Origin: Jimgerdemannia flammicorona
Lineage: Eukaryota > Mucoromycota > Endogonomycetes > Endogonales > Endogonaceae
Reading direction: 5' to 3'
DNA length: 10,355 bases
NCBI GenBank assembly: GCA_003990745.1
Contig: RBNI01007398.1
Coordinates: 1-10,355 of the forward strand
Made by a program: the position numbers and the translations under genes. Positions 6,967-10,355 of the stretch are shown here, one piece after another. Each line of letters begins with the position of its first letter. The first letter of the stretch is position 1. Under the pieces are notes generated by a model. It was not told the DNA's origin. It made no database searches and worked only from the letters and a program-made list of their open reading frames with translations.

Positions 6967-7369
6967 CCTCAGTTCCGAAATACAAAGCAAAAGACAAGTC
7001 TGCCTACTACACTTCAAGAGATACGCCTGCCAAAAGCCACTTAATCCTAAAGGAATTGGATTGCAACACTTAGGAGAAACGCCTGCTCTACAGCCACTAC
7101 TAGGAGATTGTGAGCTTTGCCCCTTTCCCACTCTGGTCCACTTTCCGATATAAAGAATGAGCCCATTTTCAAGAGAAGTCTGCTATGTTTTGGTTCACTT
7201 GCCAGATAAGCCTGAAGACTTTCACCCTTCTGCTGCATTCCCAGAGAGCCTGCCTATTCTTGCCACAAGCCAGTCTCTTGATGCAACTTCGCAGTGATCT
7301 ATTCATGCAAACAAAGCCAGTCTTTGACATAACTTGCCAAGAATCCGAGTTATTTCCCAGAAACCCGCC

Positions 7370-7524
7370 GATTCAGGAAGAACCCATGTCATCTGAGTAG
7401 TATTCCCAGTTGAAGCTGAATTCACGCCACCTGAGTTATTATTTCCAGAAGAGCCCGATTCGCGACATCCGAGTTATTAGTTCGTTCCCAGTGAGCCCGA
7501 TTCAGGAAGAATCCATGCCATCTG
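7370..7524 (+). repeat. 26-bp direct repeat within the LTR (two copies)
   Basis: Copies at 7370-7395 and 7499-7524 begin GATTCAGGAAGAA and differ at two C/T positions. The segment between them holds further degenerate copies of CCRAGTTATT-like and TTCCCAG-like words, so this part of the LTR grew by local duplication. Confidence 0.75.
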
Positions 7525-7565
7525 CTATTCCCAGTAAATCTGTATCCAAATCGAGAAGTTTGCCA

Positions 7566-7710
7566 GAGATCGTCATGCCGAAATCGCATACTTTTGGAAA
7601 CCCGTCGCACTACACAGAGATCGTCATGCTACACAGAAATCGCCCGCTGCCTAAGAAGGAGAACTGCTAAATTGCCAGACCGTCACATATAAGATCGTCA
7701 CGCTACACGA
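7566..7710 (+). repeat. Short repeat cluster AGATCGTCAYGC in the LTR
   Basis: Copies start at about 7567, 7618 and 7692, with linked words such as CTACAC and AAATCGC. The cluster is rich in CpG. The inverted copy shows TG or CA in place of the CpGs wherever the region can be aligned. Confidence 0.55.
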
Positions 7711-7960
7711 ATTCTGCTATTCCCAGTTGACCCAAGAAAGGAAATTCGCTCACACACAGACACAAATCGCTGCTACACCCAAGAACCTATCCCAAAAAGG
7801 AAACCACTTGCACAGTATCTAGATCTTGACTATTATACCACTAAACACCAAAGACCTCAGGAAGTCTTAGAACATTTTGTTGCTTTTTGACAAAGTAACT
7901 GGGGGCTCAAGCCAAACTACATCAACCCCCAACCTTGTATTTGCCTCCATTGAGCCGGCA

Positions 7961-9240
7961 CTTTACAATAGCTCTGATTCTTGCATGTGGTAAGTTTTTC
8001 AATATATCCCACCAATTGGTTCAACTTGGAACTAAGGTCTTGAATTTTATTCTTATTCTTTAGCTGGTTTTCTTTCTTTAGATCTTTTCTGTTCTTGAAG
8101 GAGTTCTTGTAGGGCTTTGACCAAGATGTCTTCCTTGTCATCTTTCTTGTCATGGTCACTTCAGATAGTTCTTTATTTATCAAAAAATTCTTGAGCTGTA
8201 TCTACTTACTCTTTAAACCTTCTGATACCTAGAGTGTAGATATGCTGAGCAATATTCAGCAGGATCTTATTCATGAAGATCATTAGACCTATAATGTCTT
8301 AGTTAGTATTATTGAACCTGGTAGCATATATTCTCTTTTGAATTTTGATAAAGAATGCTCTGGGTGATTCTCTAAGATTTATCTTCATTCCTATAATAGT
8401 TTCTTAAGCCTTGTAGCAGATCTCATTTTCTGCATACTTCTTAGTAAGCCAGTAGGTCATGGCTTCATACTCTGCCAGCCATATTCCTACTATATTGATA
8501 GCTGCTCCAAGGTCTGAATGTACATCATTTCTTGCTCCAGTAAAAATTCCTTTAGCTGGTTCTCTGAGTTGGGCCTAATAGATAGTGATTTTTTTTTTTC
8601 AGAAGAAAGAGTATTGAGAGCTATAATTCCTTCAATTTCATTAAGGAATTCTCTAGGATCTTCTTCTGGATATCCTGCAAAGGTTGGCAATAGAGTGGCT
8701 ATTGTATCATTACTGTTTTCTGATTTTGGTTCTGATTCTGATACTAATTCTGGTATTGATTCTGATTCTGATTCACTTTCTGAATTGTTGCTGAAGTTTA
8801 GGATACTTGGGTATCCTGAAGATAGTGTTATAGATCTTGAGCAAGGTGGAATAGGTCTGGATATCCTTGAAGGAACTACTCCTTGGTCTTCTTATTCTGT
8901 GACAGCTAGTGGTAGAGGTTCTATAGACAATATTGCTAAAACTTCAGTGAGAAATCAGATTCATTCAATGAGGTCTTCAAGTTCTTATACAAGCTCATTG
9001 AAGGTCCTAGCTGGACTGTCTGTGTAATCTGGTTGACCTGGTTGGTCTGGCTGTAGATTCTATACTATACTAGCTTTCTATTGAGATTCTTCTGATAGTG
9101 GGTAGTTGGTAAGCCTTGAAGTGATCACTTCTCTTTCTGTCTAAATACTGGTAATAACTAGTTCTCCTATAGTGACAGAGATTGGTATTATATCAAATGT
9201 ATCTGATTTGACTGTAGGTTCTTGTGAGCTGAAAAGTCAT
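7961..9240 (-). pseudogene. gag: Gag N-terminal and capsid part of element 2, heavily mutated
   Basis: The frame can be followed from about 9240 downward. It has a Ser/Glu-rich region with repeated ESESES (about 8760-8785), then FAGYPEEDPREFLNEIE (about 8640-8685), which resembles the start of the retrotransposon Gag capsid domain, then WLAEYEAMTYWL and FFIKIQKRIYATRF further on, and a charged Lys/Glu segment near 8100. About 19 stops interrupt it, all TAA, TAG or TGA explicable by C-to-T. A one-base frameshift lies in an A11 run (T11 at 8589-8599 on the + strand). The start codon is not clear. The antisense strand is open over 8518-9027 only because of this decay. Confidence 0.72.
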
Positions 9241-9296
9241 ATTGATTTTGAGTAAAAATTTTGAAAATCTTCCCAGTTGAGCCTCTAAATATAATA
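9241..9296 (-). other. Short leader between element 2 LTR and gag
   Basis: On the - strand this AT-rich stretch follows the LTR end and precedes gag. A primer-binding site should lie here, but I see no clear match to a tRNA 3' end; C-to-T decay may have erased it. Confidence 0.4.
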
Positions 9297-9610
9297 TGCC
9301 TGGCTCAATAGAGGTAAATTACAAGGTTGAGAATTGGTATAGTTTGGCTTAAGCCCTCAGTTACTTTGTCAAAAAGCAATAAAATATGCTATAATTTCTG
9401 AGATCCTTGGTAATTAGTGATATAATTGTCAAAGCTGGATATCTGTAAGTAATTTTAGTTATTTTCTTATTGAGATAGTTCTCTGAGTATAGTAGCAATT
9501 TGTGTATATATAGCAGACTTACAATTTAGCAGTTTCTATCTTGAGTAGCACTGATCTCCAAAATTGTGTGATTTCTAGTAGAATGATCTTAGCAGTATTT
9601 TTTATGTAGA

Positions 9611-9743
9611 TTTGGCAGATAACTTAATTTGGCAGATAACTCAGTTGGCAGATAACTTGGTTTAGTGGATAATTTGAATAACTTAGTTTGGTGGATAATT
9701 TGGATAACTTGGTTTGGTGGATAATTTGGATAATTGGTTTGGC
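9611..9743. repeat. AT-rich tandem repeats inside the element 2 LTR
   Basis: On the + strand, three copies of a 16-17-base unit containing TTGGCAGATAACT are followed by about three copies of a 26-28-base unit close to GGTTTGGTGGATAATTTGGATAACTT. Element 1 has only scattered related words such as GAGTTATT in the matching region, so the array expanded in this copy or its lineage. Confidence 0.7.
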
Positions 9744-9922
9744 ATGGATTCTCTAGAATTGATAGCTCTCTTAAAATATTGGATATCTTGATAACTTAGA
9801 TAACTCAAATAATTTAGATGATGTGGATTCTTGGCAAGTTATATCAGAGACTGACTTCATTTATATGGGGTTATATTATAGACTGGTTCCACTGTGAAGT
9901 TATATGAGATAGACTGGCTTGT

Positions 9923-9930
9923 GGTAAGAT
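9923..9930. repeat. Left 8-bp target site duplication of the MITE
   Basis: GGTAAGAT directly abuts the MITE and is repeated exactly at 10255-10262. Confidence 0.93.
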
Positions 9931-10254
9931 TAGTGCTCCCAAAACGAAAATTCGAATCAATTTGATCAATTTGAATCGAACATTGTTTTGATTTCCAAAT
10001 TAGGACCCAAACGTTTTCCTAAATAACTCCACAAGTCTTTATCCGAATTTGGTGATCTTGGTGTCATTGGAAAGCCATTATAGTGAGCATTCCATGGACA
10101 CTAGAATCATCAAAATCGGATGAAAACTCGTCGAGCTATTGAAGAAAACGTTTGTGTCCTAATTTGGAAATCAAAACAATGTTCGAATCAATTTGATTCG
10201 AATACCATATATATCCACTTCGAATTGATTCGAATATTCGTTTTGGGAGCACTA
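9931..10254. mobile_element. hAT-type MITE, 324 bp, with long terminal inverted repeats
   Basis: The ends are TAGTGCTCCCAAAACGAA and its inverse, flanked by perfect 8-bp duplications GGTAAGAT. An 8-bp duplication with TAGNG-type termini is the hAT superfamily signature. The inverted arms run about 85-110 bases inward; the right arm has an extra insert of about 27 bases. Only about 130 bases of unique loop lie between them and there is no transposase frame, so mobility would depend on a hAT transposase elsewhere. A 10-bp-arm palindrome occupies 10182-10202. The element 1 LTR gives the empty site at about 7252-7265. It holds 14 CpGs, unlike its flanks. Confidence 0.93.
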
Positions 10255-10262
10255 GGTAAGAT
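10255..10262. repeat. Right 8-bp target site duplication of the MITE
   Basis: GGTAAGAT follows the right terminal repeat and is identical to 9923-9930. Confidence 0.93.
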
Positions 10263-10334
10263 TCAGGCTCTCTGGGAATGATAGGTGGTACAGATTCTTT
10301 CTGAATCAGCAGACTTCTCTGGAATATAACTCTC

Positions 10335-10355
10335 TTTTTTTTTTTTTTTTTTTTT
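10335..10355. repeat. T21 run at the window edge
   Basis: Twenty-one T residues end the window, just past the last clear homology to the LTR of element 1 (10308-10320). It could be the poly(A) tail of a - strand retroposed insert or an expanded T tract of the LTR; the sequence beyond is needed to decide. Confidence 0.8.

Larger units (their letters stand above)
440..7960 (+). mobile_element. Element 1: Ty3/Gypsy LTR retrotransposon with dUTPase, 5'-truncated and mutated
   Basis: Domain order is Gag zinc knuckle, protease, Cys/His linker, dUTPase, RT, RNase H, integrase, extra 3' frame, polypurine tract and LTR. RT and RNase H ahead of integrase is the Ty3/Gypsy order. The 5' LTR, leader and most of gag are missing because a poly(A)-tailed insert occupies that side. 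The frame is 1 from 440 to 3645, shifts by -1 for RT/RNase H (to 5057), by a further -1 for integrase, and the last frame shifts again. Internal stops are TGA or TAA only, each one C-to-T step from CGA or CAA. The right end at 7960 is where homology to the second, inverted copy stops. Confidence 0.93.
6673..7960 (+). repeat. LTR of element 1 (3' LTR, about 1.29 kb)
   Basis: The repeat begins TGTGACA after the polypurine tract and ends GCCGGCA, giving the usual TG...CA ends. The right edge is set by comparison with the inverted copy: both read on through a conserved stretch (TTGCTTTTTGACAAAGTAACTG at about 7880-7901 here) and both stop matching right after GGCA. A TATA box and AATAAA in the left third suit U3 and R roles. 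The rest is a patchwork of short degenerate repeats and is noticeably CpG-containing. The 5' partner is outside the window, so LTR age cannot be estimated. Small frames in this region are not convincing genes. Confidence 0.82.
7961..10334 (-). mobile_element. Element 2: older inverted copy of the same LTR retrotransposon family, partial
   Basis: Read on the - strand, this is LTR (from the window end to 9297), a short leader and most of gag (to 7961). Its LTR aligns with that of element 1 over several blocks, mostly with C-to-T and G-to-A differences. The gag stops where the LTR of element 1 begins, short of a zinc knuckle, while element 1 retains the knuckle and what follows. The simplest reading is that element 1 inserted into the gag of element 2; the rest of element 2 would then lie left of the window. 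I find no CpG in it outside the MITE. Confidence 0.8.
9297..10334 (-). repeat. LTR of element 2, partial and interrupted by a MITE
   Basis: On the - strand the LTR ends at 9297 as GAGCCAGGCA, matching GAGCCGGCA of element 1. Conserved blocks include TTGCTTTTTGACAAAGTAACTG, GAACTGCTAAATTG-like sequence, ACTTGCCAAGAATCC, CCACAAGCCAGTCT, CCCAGAGAGCCTG and AGAGAAGTCTGCT. The differences are mainly transitions, and every CpG of element 1 in the alignable parts is TG or CA here. The 5' end of the LTR lies beyond the T run at the window edge. The MITE at 9931-10254 splits it. Confidence 0.8.

Noticed and set aside
6499..7238. Several - strand frames of 60-120 codons over the 3' end and LTR
   Set aside because: They oppose the extra 3' frame and the LTR repeats, and their Cys/Thr repeats merely translate the 19-bp tandem units.
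7185..7670. Two + strand frames of 71 and 86 codons in the LTR
   Set aside because: They translate degenerate LTR repeats, have no recognisable domain, and the matching region of element 2 is not open.
7893..7920. A primer-binding site after an LTR ending in TTTTTGACA at 7892, with TGGGGGCTCAAGCC as PBS
   Set aside because: Homology between the two copies runs on to 7960 and ends there at GGCA, so this stretch is inside the LTR. The sequence also matches no tRNA 3' end that I recognise.
8518..9027. A 169-codon + strand open frame rich in Ser
   Set aside because: It lies antisense to the gag of element 2, including the ESESES repeat, and is open because C-to-T decay removed stops on that strand. 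It matches no family.

Overview
The window is transposable-element DNA from a eukaryotic genome. I see no host gene, tRNA or rRNA. The main element is a Ty3/Gypsy LTR retrotransposon. A filamentous fungus, possibly a basidiomycete, is my best guess for the host, based on the style of the polyprotein and heavy RIP-like C-to-T decay, but the sequence does not settle this.

Layout. Positions 1-439 hold a G-rich segment that ends in AATAAA and a 14-base A run, which looks like the 3' end of a polyadenylated retroposed insert. It cuts into the gag of the main element. Element 1 (+ strand, 440-7960) then runs: Gag zinc knuckle, aspartic protease, a Cys/His-rich linker, a dUTPase with all five family motifs, a beta-rich linker, reverse transcriptase, RNase H, integrase with a GPY module, an extra 3' reading frame, a polypurine tract and a long LTR. 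Its 5' LTR and most of gag lie outside the window or are lost. It carries about fourteen in-frame stops, all explicable as C-to-T changes. A GGGAAAC heptamer sits exactly where the reading frame moves by -1 into reverse transcriptase.

Element 2 (- strand, 7961 to about 10334) is an older copy of the same family. It contributes most of gag, a short leader and part of an LTR that aligns to the LTR of element 1. It contains no CpG that I can find over about 2 kb. The simplest reading is that element 1 inserted into the gag of element 2 in the opposite orientation. A 324-bp hAT-type MITE (9931-10254) sits in the element 2 LTR with a perfect 8-bp target duplication and 14 CpGs. The window ends in a 21-base T run.

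Inferred order of events: element 2 inserted and lost its CpGs; element 1 and the MITE came later; the poly(A)-tailed insert then entered element 1. In a working element 1 relative, Gag would form the particle, the protease would mature it, dUTPase would keep uracil out of the cDNA, RT/RNase H would copy the RNA and integrase would insert it. This copy is too interrupted to do so itself.
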